Shown piece by piece: positions 41,201 to 53,200 of a stretch of 64,000 nucleotides of DNA. A model generated the notes under the pieces. That model was not told where the DNA came from and did not search any database. It worked only from the letters and a program-made list of their open reading frames with translations. Within the stretch, counting starts at the first letter, position 1, and each line of letters begins with the position of its first letter. The stretch comes from Actinospineispora eucalypti (GTDB lineage Bacteria > Actinomycetota > Actinomycetes > Mycobacteriales > Pseudonocardiaceae): assembly GCA_014208095.1 (NCBI GenBank), contig JACHMT010000003.1:682001-746000 (forward strand), read 5' to 3'. The translations under genes were made by a program, and so were the position numbers.

Positions 41201-44200
41201 CCAGCTGGTCGTGCAGCTGGCTGGCCCGGGCCGCGTGCTCGGCCGCTTCGATGGCGGCCTTGGCGGCCTTGGTCGCGGCCGCCCGACGCTGCTCGGGGGA
41301 CATGCTCGGGTCGCGCGCCTCGGCGGCGGCCTCCAGCTCGGCCTCCAGGCCCGCGATCATCTCGCCGACGGCCTGGTGGAAGGTGCTGCTCAGGCCGTCG
41401 TTGTTGCCGTGGCTGTCGCCGATCCGCTCGACCGCCCGGTCGGCCCGGGTCCGCTGGCCGGTTTCCCGGGCCTCCTGGACGATTCGGCCGATCGGGCTGC
41501 TGTCGACCATCGCCACGATCGCCTGCTCGCCCTCCCGCTTGCCCCGGATGACGTCGCGCAGCTGCTTCGCCCGCTGCTTCTCCGCGCGCCGCACCGCGTG
41601 CTCCACCAGCTTGCGGGCGGCCTTCCCCTCGACCACCTCGCCGCGGTGCATCCGCTTGAACAGCTCCAGCCGCGCCCGGTTCGCGTATCCGGCCAACAGC
41701 GGGTCTTCCAGGGACAACACCTCGACGATCGCACCGTCGGCGCCCTGCCGGAAGGTCCGGCCGAAGGCCTGGTGGGTGGCGCGGCGCGACTCGAAAAGGT
41801 CGGCCACGGTGACGTGCACACCGCCGGCCGCCTCGACCGCCTCCTTGTTGGTCTCCGAGACGAACCGGCCACCGCCGCCGGCCTTGATGTCGGTACCCCG
41901 GCCGATCATGTTCGTGGTCACGACCACCGAGAACGGCTTGCCCGCCTTGTCCACCACGCTGTCCTCGAAGCGGTACCGGGCGTCCGTGGCGTTGAGCACC
42001 AGGTGCTCGACGCCCCGCCGCCGCAGCTCCCGGGCGAACATCTCGGACTCCCGAGGCGTGCGGAAGCCGATGATCCTCGGCTGGGCGTCGTTCCGGTGCT
42101 CCGCGACCTCGTCGGCCAGCGCCCGGATCCGGTCGGCCGCGGTGCGGTACAGCCTCGGGGCGGGGATCTTCATCCGGGTCGGCTCGTGGCGCGGGATCAC
42201 CGCCACCTTCATGCCGTAGCGGTTGCGGAACTGCCTCTTCGTGATGTCGAGGCCCAGGCCGCCCAGGCCGCTGCGCGCGGTGCCGGTCATGCCGGCGACC
42301 TGGTCGTACCGGCCGAGCACCTCGGCGGCGGTGGTGCGGGCCACAGAGCGCTGCGCGCTCCGGACCGGCAGGCCGTGCTTCGCCTCGACCGCCTCGTGCA
42401 GGCCCTGGCTCCAACGCCGGCCCGGCAGCGGGCGGCCGTTCAGCTCGTCCAGGATCTGGATGTTCACGCCGTCCGTGACGACGTAGTGGATGTCGAGATG
42501 CTTGCCGGCGGCCCGCCAGGCGTTGAGCACGTCCTGGACCTGTTGCCCGGTCAGGCGGTGGCCGAAGTCGCGGGCGATACGGTCCAGCTGCCTCGGGCCG
42601 ATGCTGGGTTCGACCTGGCGGCGGACGCTGTAGTGCTCACCCACCCGCAGCTTCTCGAGGAAGTCGCGGGCCCAGATGGTCTCGGCGCGGCGGGCGGTGG
42701 CGCCGATGGACTCGGCCAGGATGTGCGGGCTGGCGCCCCAGTCCAGCATCACCATGTCGGCCTCGTCGACCAGCGCGAAGCTGCGCCCGCCGACCTGCAC
42801 CCGCCGGTTCGGGAACTTGGTGTCGTCGAGGACGTCGAAGTAGAACTCGCTGCCGGTGCCGACGGTGATGTCCGCCCGGTAGGCCGCCTGGCGTTCCGGC
42901 AAACCCGCCTTCCCCCGGTCCCGGACCCGACCGGTCTTCAGGCCGAACTCGTCGGCCAGCGCCTCGTACATCCGGAAGGCGTCGTCGGCCAGCTTGGTGC
43001 TGCTGGTCATGACGTGCACGCCGTGCCGGCCGTTCCAGCGGTTCTCCAATGCGCGCTTCACCGCCACCGCGCCACCGGTCGGGAAGGTCTTGCCCTCACC
43101 GGTCTTCATCTCCGCGATCACGCCGCGCAGCCGCCTGCCGAACCCGTTGCGCGCGCCCCGGTCCATCACGATTTCGCCGAGCAGCTGCGCCCGGTGCATG
43201 CCCAACGGGTCCTTGTGGTTGATCAGCCGGTTCCGCCGGATGGTTTCGTCGATCATGGCCCAGTACTCGGCCTGACTGATCCGGCCGCCGGCCTCGTAGC
43301 GCCGCCGCAGCTCGCGCAGGCCCTCTTCGCCGTGCGCGCGCAGTTCCTGGCGTGCGGTCAACGCCGCGTTCAGCGCCTTGAGGTGGCCGCCGCGCAGCGC
43401 CGCCCAGTAGAGCCTGAGATGGTTCCCGGCCTCGCGGTGGGCGCGTTCCCGCGACCGGAGTTCCTCCCGGGCCGTCGCCAGCTCGTCCACCAGGTTCTGG
43501 TCGTGGACCTCGGGCCGTTTCCGCTCCAGCTCTTGCACGCGCCGGTAGTTGCCGGTCAGCTCGGCGACCTTGCGCTGCCGGCCCAGTTCCTCGTACAGCT
43601 CGAGTTCCCGCCGGCTGAACCGGTCCGCCGCGCGTTCGTAGTTCCGTTTGGCGGCCGTGTAGGACTTGCGCGTCTCCAGCCACCTGTTGGCCAGCGGCCG
43701 CAACGCCAGCGGTTCGGCGGCGGATTGCTTCGGCGGGTTGGCCGGGCCGGCGTCCGGCGTGACGCTCCTGGCCAGCGCCGCGTCCGCCGCGGTCGCGGTG
43801 GCGTGCTCGCGGGCGTACATGAGGTTCCGTTCCGCCGCGGCAAGTTCCTCGGCCGCCCGTTCGGCGATCTTCTCGTTGGCCTCGTGCATCCGCTTGGCCC
43901 GGGGCAGGTCCCGCAGGTCCCGGGTGAGCTGGTCGATCGACCCCTGGGTGTGGCCCTCCTCGACGGCCCGGGCCGCGAGGTCGTCGGCGCGCCGCTGCGC
44001 GTCGCGGAGTGCCTCTCGGGCGGCGTGTAGCGCGTCCCGCGCCACCTGGGCCGGGTCGGCCCGGCGGAGCGCCTGGTAGGCCTGGCCGACCCGCTCGGCG
44101 GCGACCCGGGCCCGGGCGGCGTCGCGCACCGGTATGGGCAGCCGGCCCGTCGGGTCCAGGGCCTGGGCGAGCTTTTCGGCCGGCGCGATGCGGTCCCGCG

Positions 44201-47200
44201 CCCGCTTGACCTCGTGCAACCGCCGGTTGGCCGAAGCCCAGGCCGCCCGGGCGGTCTCGGCGGCATCCCGTTCCGCCCGCCGGGCGGCGGTTTCCAGCTC
44301 CTCGGCGATGCGGAGGTCGAGGTCGTCGGCCCGGCCGTTCCGGTGTGCCTCGTCAACGGCCTCACGCACCCGGGTTGCCCGTTGGCGGATGTTGCCGGCC
44401 TCGGCGGCGGCCGCGTCGGACCGCCTGGCGTCCTGGACCGCCCGGGTCGCCGCGCGGTCCGCGTCCCGGAACCGCTGCCTGGCCTCGAGCAGCCGCCGCT
44501 CCGCCGCCTCCAGCCGCCGCACCGCCCGGTCGATGGCCTCGGGGCTGTGCTGCTCGAGCGCCTTGGCGCTCAGCGCGTCGGCCTCCGCCGTGGCCCGGTC
44601 GAGCTCCCGCTTAGCGGTCGTCACGGCGTCCCGCGCGAGCTGCTCGGGATCGGCCTTGCGGGACCGGGCGTACTTGCGTGCGGCCTCGGCGAGCGCGAGC
44701 CGGGCCCGGGCGGCCAGGGTGACCGGTTCCGCGGCCGCGTCGATCCTGGCCCGCGGCTCGTCGACCCGATCGGCCTTGTGCCGCGCCGCCCGGTACGCCT
44801 CCTCGGCGGCGGCCTGCTCGACCCGGGCGGCGGCCGCCTCCGCTTCCAGCTGGGCGGCGAACTCGCGGTTGGCGGCGGCCACCTTGGGCCGGGCGGCTCG
44901 TTCGGCCGCCCGCGCCGCCCGCTCGTTCGCCCGGGCCCGCACCGCTGCGGCCTCGGCCCGCTCGCCCCGCTCGGTGGCCCGCGCCAGGACCTGCTCGGCC
45001 CGGGCCAGTTCGGCCTCCGCCCGGCGGACGTCGCGGTCCTTGGCCCTGGCCCTCTGCACAGCCTGCTCGAGGTCGCGCAGGTCCTGGACCGCCCGCTCGA
45101 TCGACTCCCGCGAGTACCCCTTGGCCAGCTGGCGGGCGTGCTTCCAGGTGTACCGGTCGGCCCGGTCCACGGCGATGAGGAACCGGGCGGCTTCGAGGAC
45201 CGACTTCGGGGTGCCGGCCAGGCGGTCCGCCAGTTGCCTGACGCGGGTGACCTGGCCGATGACCTCGATCAGGTTGCGCTGGGCGGCCCGGTGGGTGTCG
45301 GCGGCGGCATTCCGCTCGGTCGTGGCGGCCTGGGTCTCGGCTTCGGCGCGCTGCCACTCGTTGACGGCGGCCCGGCGATCGGCGGCCTGGAGGGCGGGCT
45401 CGGCCCGCTCACGGGCGCGCTTGCCGATGTGCAGCCGGCCCAGGGTGCCGGTCGGCGCGCCCTCGATCGCGGCGCGGACCTCACCGGCTTCGGCGCCGAG
45501 CCGCTTGGCCAGGCCGTTGACCGTGACCGGGCGGCCGCCGCTCTCGGCCAGCGCGGCGTGGACCCGCTCCGCCAGTGCCCGGCGGGCCAGCTCGGCCTTC
45601 GCCCGCTCGGCGGCGAGGCGGGCCAAGGCGGCGGCCCGGACCGGCGCCGGGGCCTGGCCGGCCTCGGCGCGCAGCTCGCCGGCCCGCCGGCGGGCGGTGG
45701 CGGCCTCGTCCCGGGCGGCTTCGGCGGCCGAGGTGGCGTCCGCTTCCGCGCGCCCGGCCTCGGCCAGGTCCCGCTCCGCCGCTGCCCGCTCCCGCTTCGC
45801 GTCGGCCAGTTGCCGGTTGGCCTCGGACCGTTCCCGCCGCGCCTTCCGCAGCTCCGCCCGGGCCGCCGCGACCTCGGCCGACTCGGGCAGCACGGCGGAC
45901 ATCTCGGCCTCGGCGACCCGCGCGCGGGCCTGCTTGACCTTCTCGACGGCCGCCGCGACGGCGCGTTTGGCCTGCTCGACGTGCGCGGCGGCGCGGGCGG
46001 CGTTGCGCCGCGCCCCGTCGGCCCGCCCGGTGGCCTGCCCGGCGGCGTCCGCAGTCCGCTGGGCCTCGGCCTGCTTCTCGCTGGCCTGCTGGCCGGCGTG
46101 GTCGGCCGCGGTGTGGGCCTGGGTGGCCCGGTCGATCTCCGCCTGGTCGTGACCCTGCTTCCGGGCCTGGGCGGCGCGCTGGTCCGCGCGTCGTTGCGCC
46201 TCGGCGTGCCGGCGGTTCGCCTCGGCGGTGCGAACCTCGAGGGCCTCCCGGCTGGCCTGCCGGGCGCGCTCGGCCGCCCTCGCCTCGGCCCGCTCGGCCC
46301 CGGTGACGGCGCGTTCGGACGCCTCGGCGGTCCGGTCGGCCCGCGCGGCGTCCGCCTCCTTGGCGGCGAGCTGCCGGTTGGCCCGGTCGAGGTCGTTGAC
46401 CGCCTCGGCGGCTGCCTGGACGGCGTCCGGGGCCTGCTTCGGCTCACCGGCGCGGGCGGCCTCGGCGGCCTGCCCGACCGACTTCCTGGAGTGCCCCTCG
46501 GCCTCGGCCTGGGAAATCAGCCGGTCGGCGTTCCGCCGCACCTCGTCCCGTTGCCGCGCCGCCTGGTCGCGCTCGGACGCCGCCTGGCCGGCTCGTTCCC
46601 GGTCGGCGCGCGCCTTCGCCTGCTGGGCACCCCGCTCGACGCTCCGCCGGTTGGCCTCGCGGGCCGCGTTCTCCGCCTCGCGGGCCGCCCGGTAGGCCGG
46701 GATCTCGGCCAGCAGCCGGTTGTCGTCTCGGACCTGGTCCCTCACCCAGGCCCAGTACTCGTTGGTGCTGAGCTGCTCGCCGCGCCGCGCGCGCCGGTCC
46801 AGCCCGCGTAGTTCATCGGCCGAGCGCAGGGACCACTGCAGCCGCGCCGTGCGCAGCAGCTTCCGGGCTCCCCGCGGTGCCGTCAGGTACCGCTTCAGGT
46901 TCTGCCGTGCCTGGTCCAGCTCCTTCTCCGCGCGCCCCACCGGGTCGGCCCGATGCTGGTCGCGCTCGCGCACCGTGCGCTGGTAGCGCCGGTCCAGCTC
47001 GCGGTACCGGGCCTCGGCGTCGGCCAGTGCCTTCCGCTTGGCGTAGTACTGCCGCTCGAGCCCCTCGTTGCTCAGGGCCTCGCGCACCGTCTGGTCGAAG
47101 TCGCGCCGGGCCTGCTCGACGGCCTGGGCCGCGTCGGACCGCTGCTGCGCGGCCTGGCGCACCAGGTCGTCGGCACCGTGGCGGTCGTACCGCCCGGCAC

Positions 47201-50200
47201 GCGCCTGCCGGAGCTCGCGGAACTTGGTCCACGCCTCCTTGACCAGTGAAGTGAAGGTGGTCCGAGCCGGGGGATCACCGTTCTGCGTGGTCCCGTCGAA
47301 CTTGCGGATGCCCATCTTCGGGTTGCTCTCGACCGCCTGGCCGGGCCCGCCCGGCTGGCCGGGTAGGTCGGCAACGCCGTCCGCGTCGGGGGTCGGATGG
47401 TGCCCGTTGCCGCCGTGGTGCGGTCCGGGCGGCGGGGTGCCGTCGGGGCCGCTCGGGGCCGGGTCACCGGGCGGTGGGGCGGGACGGTCGCCGCCCGGCC
47501 CGCCGACGAAGCGCCCGTTGACGATCTGGGCGTCGCCACCACCGACGTCGGGGTTCTCCCGTCGCTGGTCGATGGCCTGGCGGACGTCGTCCACCCCGAC
47601 CTTCAGGCGCCAGGCGAGCTCACCGATGCTGAGCGGGGCGTCGCCGTTCGTGCGGACCGCGGCGTCGATCCGGTCGATCAGTGCCGGACCGTCCTGCCAG
47701 GCGGCACCCTCCGCTGGCACGTTCCCCTCGCCACCCTGTTCCGGGTCGAGCGCGTTCTCCTCGCCGTCCTTGGGTGAGGTCTGCTCGGTGCCCTCGCCGT
47801 CCTTGGTCTCGCCTTGCTCCGCCTGCTTCGCGTCTTGCGCCTTCGGGTCGGCGTCCTTCGCCTTGGCCGCGGCCTGGGCGGCGCTTTCGCGGGCCTTCGC
47901 CGCCGCCTCGGCCTGCTTCGTGTTCAGCTGCTCGTACGCGTTGCGGGCGTCGACGACTTCCTGGCGGGCCTGCCGGAGCGCCGCTTGTCTCTCCGCCCGT
48001 TCCTGGAACGCCGCCTCCCGGGCCTGCGGGTCCTTGGCCTTCCAAACCGCCTCGTCGGCGAGCCAGAGGGCCTCACGGGCGGTCTTGTGGGCGGCCCATG
48101 CGTCGTTGAGTCGTTCGTTGGCCGCCCGGGACCGCAACAGGGCACCGCCGGCCGCTATGCGCAGGCTCTCGGCCACCCGCGCCGAGCGTTGCGCCTCGAT
48201 CGCCCGCAAGGACCGGTCCAGCTGGGCGGCCCGGGCGGCGCGGACCGGATCCGGCAGGCCGGACGGGCCGGTCTTCTCGGTGAGCCGCTGCCGCTTGGAC
48301 GCCACCGCGTCACGCAGCTCGGCCGAGGAACGGCCCGCCGAACGCAGGCCCAGGTTCCGGTAGGCGCCGTGCAGCCCGGCGGCACCGAACAGGCCGTAGT
48401 TCCGGATCAGGCGGGCCCGCTCGGCACCTCGGGCCAGCACGTTGGCGGTGCCGTGCAGCAGGTTGCCCGTCTTGCCGATGGCCCGCTGTGCCGGGGTGTC
48501 CCCGTTGCCCGCGCGAACCCTGGCCCGCCAACCGGCCGCCTCCGCCGCCCGGGAACCGGCGGCCAGCAGCGGTCGGGAGAGCCCGGCGGCGGCCCGGGCC
48601 GGCACGCCGAGCACCGTGAACGGCGCGTTCGCCACCCCGTTGGCGATGGTCAGGGGGGTCGCCGCCCACTTCTGCCAACGCCCGGCCGACCGGTCGAGCT
48701 GGGAGAGCTGCGCTTCCAGGGGCTGGACCCGGCCGGACGGGGCGCCGCCGCGCCGCAGCGCACCGATCTCCAGCCGCAGCGCGTCGGCCTTGGTCACGGT
48801 CTTGGCCACCTTGGCCACGGCCATTGCCTTCGGGATCGGCAGCACCAGCTGGGCCGGCAGCGCGAAGGCCATCGCGGTGCCGAACGGATCCAGGTGCCAC
48901 TGCTTGCCGAGCCGGGCCCCGGCCTCCGCGTCGTTGTTGATCCAGGACTTCCACAGGTCCGTGAACGCGTCGGCGGTGTGCATGATCATTCCGGTGCCCA
49001 TACCGGTCAGTGGGAGCAACCGGTTCCGGAACGTCTCTTCGTCCTCACCGATCAGGCGCCGCGTTGCCGGGCTGCTCGGGTCGGGCTCGAGCCTCTCCAT
49101 CGCCGGGAGCAGGACGCTGTAGTTGGCCCAGTTGGTGGGTGAGGTCTTGGTGATCGGTACGCCTTGGCCGGCGGTGTTCATCGCCTCGACGCCGAGGGAG
49201 CCGAAGGCCTTCTGGATCGTGGCGGGGAAGCCGGCGACCAAGAGGGTGGCGCTGCGCCAGAAGTTGCGCCCGCCGTCGTCCGTCTGGGCGCCGAACGCGT
49301 CGTTGAACGCCAGCTGGGTCTCCAGCATCTCCTGGTCGGCCTCGTCGATCGAGGCCTGCGCTTCGCTGCGGTTCTTGTCGAGATCGAACAAACCGCTCCA
49401 GGAGAAGGTCTTGTCGTTGCCCGGGTCGGCGATGATCGCGAAGCGCTTCAGCTGTTCCTGCTGGTCGGGGGAGAGGCCCGCGGCGAGCGCGGCGTAGGGG
49501 CCGACGCCGTTCAGGCCGTCCTGCACGTTGTTCTGCCGGAAGAACGCGTTCACCGGGGCCACCAGTTTCGCGGTGCCGGTGTCGTCCACCGGGCTGGGGG
49601 TCTCGCCCAGCTCGTCATCCAGCAGCACCGCGGTGGTGCCGGCCATGCCCGCCGAGCTGGCGATCAGGGCAACGGCGTCGTTGGCGTCCTGCGGCGCGCC
49701 GTTCTCGGCGGCCAGCTTGGCCAGCACCTTCTCCTGGATCGCCGGATCCTTGCTCAGGAACTCGCCGCCCTGGACGGCCTCGATCATGGCCGGCGTGTCC
49801 GGGACCCAGTAGGCCGCGATGGAGGCGATCTCGTTCGGGGTGAGCTCCCTCGGCTGTGCGTCCGGGTCGGGCTGGGCGGATGTGGGCCGCTCCGGGCCCC
49901 TGGCGATGAACCCCGGGTTGTGTTCCTTGGTCTGGGCCTCGACGGTGTCGTAGCCCTGGGCCGCCCGCATCGCCATGACCAGGTCGAGCGAGCCGGTGGA
50001 CGGGAGGTTCATGTACCCCAGCCCGTTGCCCGGCCGGCGCGGAGTCACGGTCGAGGAAAGGTAGCCGTCGGCCATGCCACCGGCGAACTCCAGCAGCCGC
50101 TGGTTGGCGTCCGCCTCCGCCTGGGTGGTCGGCCGCTGGGTGACGCGCAGGTAGCGCAGCTTCTCGAACACCTCGGCCTGCTGCCGGGCCCGCAGCATGG

Positions 50201-53200
50201 TCTGGGCGTAGGCGGGGTCGGCGGCCTGCGCCGCCGCCAGGTCGACGTCCCGCACCGGACCCTGGGCGGTCCTGTACGCCTTCCAGGCCTCCAGATCACG
50301 GGCCTGCTGCTCGTCCACCATCTTGTTGATCTGGTTGATCAACCGCTGCTGGGTGGCCGCCGACGCGCCGTCGGCCTGGGCCGTGTGCAGCTGGTCGTTC
50401 AACTTCTGGATGGCGTCCCAGCCCTCCTGGGTCTTTCGCAGGTCTTCCAGCCGACCCTGCATGTCGGCCCGTCTCTGCAGGATGGCGGTCTTGGCCTCCT
50501 GGAGCTGCGCATCGTGCTGGGCGGGGTCCGGGTTCCACGGCTTGCCCAGGATGGCGGCCGTGAGGGCGGGGTTGTCGGCCAGCAGCCGGGTGAGGTTGGC
50601 GTCCGACGACGGGCCGCCGAACCGTGGCGTGGTCTCCAGGTTGGAGTCCAGCAGCGTGGACAGCCGGTAGGCCTCGACGCCCGTGGCTGCCACCCTGGCG
50701 GCGGTCTTCGGGTCCAGCTTGGCCAACTCGGCGTTGAGCCCCCGCAGCTCCTGGGGGGTGAGGACGTCGTCGGCTCCGGCGGCCGCGGCGGCGGCCGTGA
50801 ACGGGGCGAGCTCCTCCTGCTTCTCGGCCATCCACTGGCTGTGCGCCTGGGCGCCCATGCCGAGGATCATTCCCAGGTCGCGCTGGGTCTGGCTGACGTC
50901 GGGCAGGTTGCCGTTGGTCGGGTGGGCCGGCGTGGCCAGGCCGTTCTGCGCGAGCCACTGGTCGGTCGGCACCAACGTCGGCAGCAGACCCTTGCCCTCG
51001 GGGAAGCCGAGGCCGTCGCCCTTGGGAGCGCCCAACGTCAGCCCCTTCGGCGAGCCGGCACAACCGCCGCCGGCGCCGGCGGTGCAGTACCCGCCGGTCT
51101 TGTAGCCGCCGTCCTCACCGAGCAGCAGGCCGACCTGGCCGCCGTCGCCCCACACCGCGTTCCACTCGCCGAACGCATCCCGGTTGCCGATCCGGGCGTC
51201 GCCGAAGGTGCGGCCGACGATGCCGCCGCCGGTGCCGTAGGCGTTGCGGTGCTGGATGGTGATCTCGTAACCGCCGCCCTCGCCCCGGACGAACGCGTCG
51301 ATATCGTCCTGCCGGCCGTCGGGCAGGGTCCCCGTCACCTTGATGCTGTTCTTCTCGCCGTGGGTGATGATCTCGGTGTGGCCACCGTCATCGGGGCCGG
51401 TGGGCAGGTAGTGCTGGACCGAGTCGACGGTGCCGTCCTGAGGGTCGATGGCCACGCCGTCTGGGGTGCGCAGCACGGCGGAGCTGTTCCACGGGCTGTC
51501 CGGATCGCCGGCCGCCAGCTCGTCCCCGCTCGGCCGGTCGTCACCGGGGCGGGTGCTGGGCTGCAGGTTGGTGACGCCGAGCCGGCCTCCGACGCCGTCC
51601 GCGCCGGGGCTCTCGATGTAGGCGTCCTCGCCGCCGACCGTGTTCAGCAGGCGACCGTCGATGACCGCGTCGCAGCCGGCGCACTTCGGGGCGAGCAGCG
51701 GGGTGCCGTCCTTGCCGTTCATCCGGATCGGGTCACCCGGGTCGCCGTGCCCGCTGACCACGTCGGTCTTCCGGCCGTTCGGGGTGTCCCTGGAGCTCTC
51801 CGCCCGCCAGTCCACCTCGGTGTTGGCGTCGAAGGTGCTGGCCTTGTCACCGGGGTCGTCCATCACGGTGACCGTGCCGTTGGGGTTGTGCTTGCCGTTC
51901 GGGGCCTCGTCGCCGAACGAGTAGAGGTTCCCGTCGTCATCCCGGATGGTGCCGCTGCCGTGGCCGGTGATGGCGATCGGACCGTCGCCCGGCTGGTCGT
52001 GGATGCTGCCGCCGTCGGTGGAGCTGACGTCGCGGACGCCGTCGTTGGAGTGGCCCTTGCCGGTGTGCGAGGTGGTCTTCTCGCCGGTCTCCGTGTTGTC
52101 GCTGAGGCTCGAGGCGTCGGCGCCGTCGGCCTTTCGGCCACCGAGGGTGGCGCTGGTGTGGGTCCCGCCGTCGTCATCGACCGAGGCCTCGGCATGGCCG
52201 TCGGGGGTGTCGGCGGACAGCTCGCAGCCGGAGCTGGACGCGTCGCAGGTCTCGACGTCGGTGAGGCCGTCCCGGACGGTGGTGACGCTGGCGCCGGCGG
52301 GACCCCGCGCGCCGTTGGATGCCCGGGCCTCGACACCCTGGTCGGCGCCGGGCGCCATCGGCTGCTCGGGCTCGGGCAGGTCCCGGGAGAAGTTGCGGTC
52401 CGCGTACTCGTCGGCGATCGCCGCCGCGTCCTCCGGGCTGTAACCGTTGCGGGTTGCCCAGTCGCGGGCGCGACTGTACGCGTTGGTCTTCTGCCGCTTG
52501 GCCGCGAGGTCGTCGTAATCGAGCTTCGGGTTCGCGGCGAGGATCCGGAGGTCGTTGGCCTCGCCCCGCTCGTCCGTGGGGCCGGTCGGGAGGGGCGTCT
52601 CGCCGAGCTCGTCCTCGGCCTTGTCGGCGGCGGCCAGCACCCGCCGCTCGTCGGGGGTCAGGGTGCCGGTCTCGGTCGGCTTCGGCGTGCGCGGCGGAGC
52701 GCCGTTGAGCGCGGGGTCGGTGATCGTGCCGGGAACCATGCCGTTGTTGTCGTCGCCGCGCTGGGGCTGGCTCAGGATCGCGCCGGGCGTCGACAGGGGG
52801 ATGTCTTCGCCGTCGCGGTGCGCGGGTCCGCCGAGGATCGCGGCGGGGTCGGACAGCGGCGGTTCGTCGGAAGTCTGGGGGTTGTTGCTGAGCAGCGGGT
52901 CGAGCAGCGTCTCGGCGGGCGTCTTCTCTTGCGGGCTGGCGAGGGCTCGCATGACTTCGTCGATCGGGGTGGGGATGGTGCCGTCCCCCGGTGGGTCGGT
53001 GCCGGACGACTCGTCGGCGCGCGGCTCGGTGGACACCGGCCCGTTGGTGGCGGAGACCACGGTGCCGGCATGTGGGTCGACGCTCTCGGCCGACACCGGC
53101 AGGGCCGTCGCCGGTACCGCTCCACCGGCACCGCCGGTCTGGCCGCCGGCCGTGTTGCCGCCGGCGCCGGTCGGTGCACCGGGGGCCGGCACCGCCGGGA

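Noticed and set aside
38487..44030. Plus-strand open frame of 1,847 codons
   Set aside because: It is antisense to the SecA and coil part of the giant, has low-complexity Arg/Gly/Pro/Val composition and no recognisable domain; long antisense frames are expected at this GC content.
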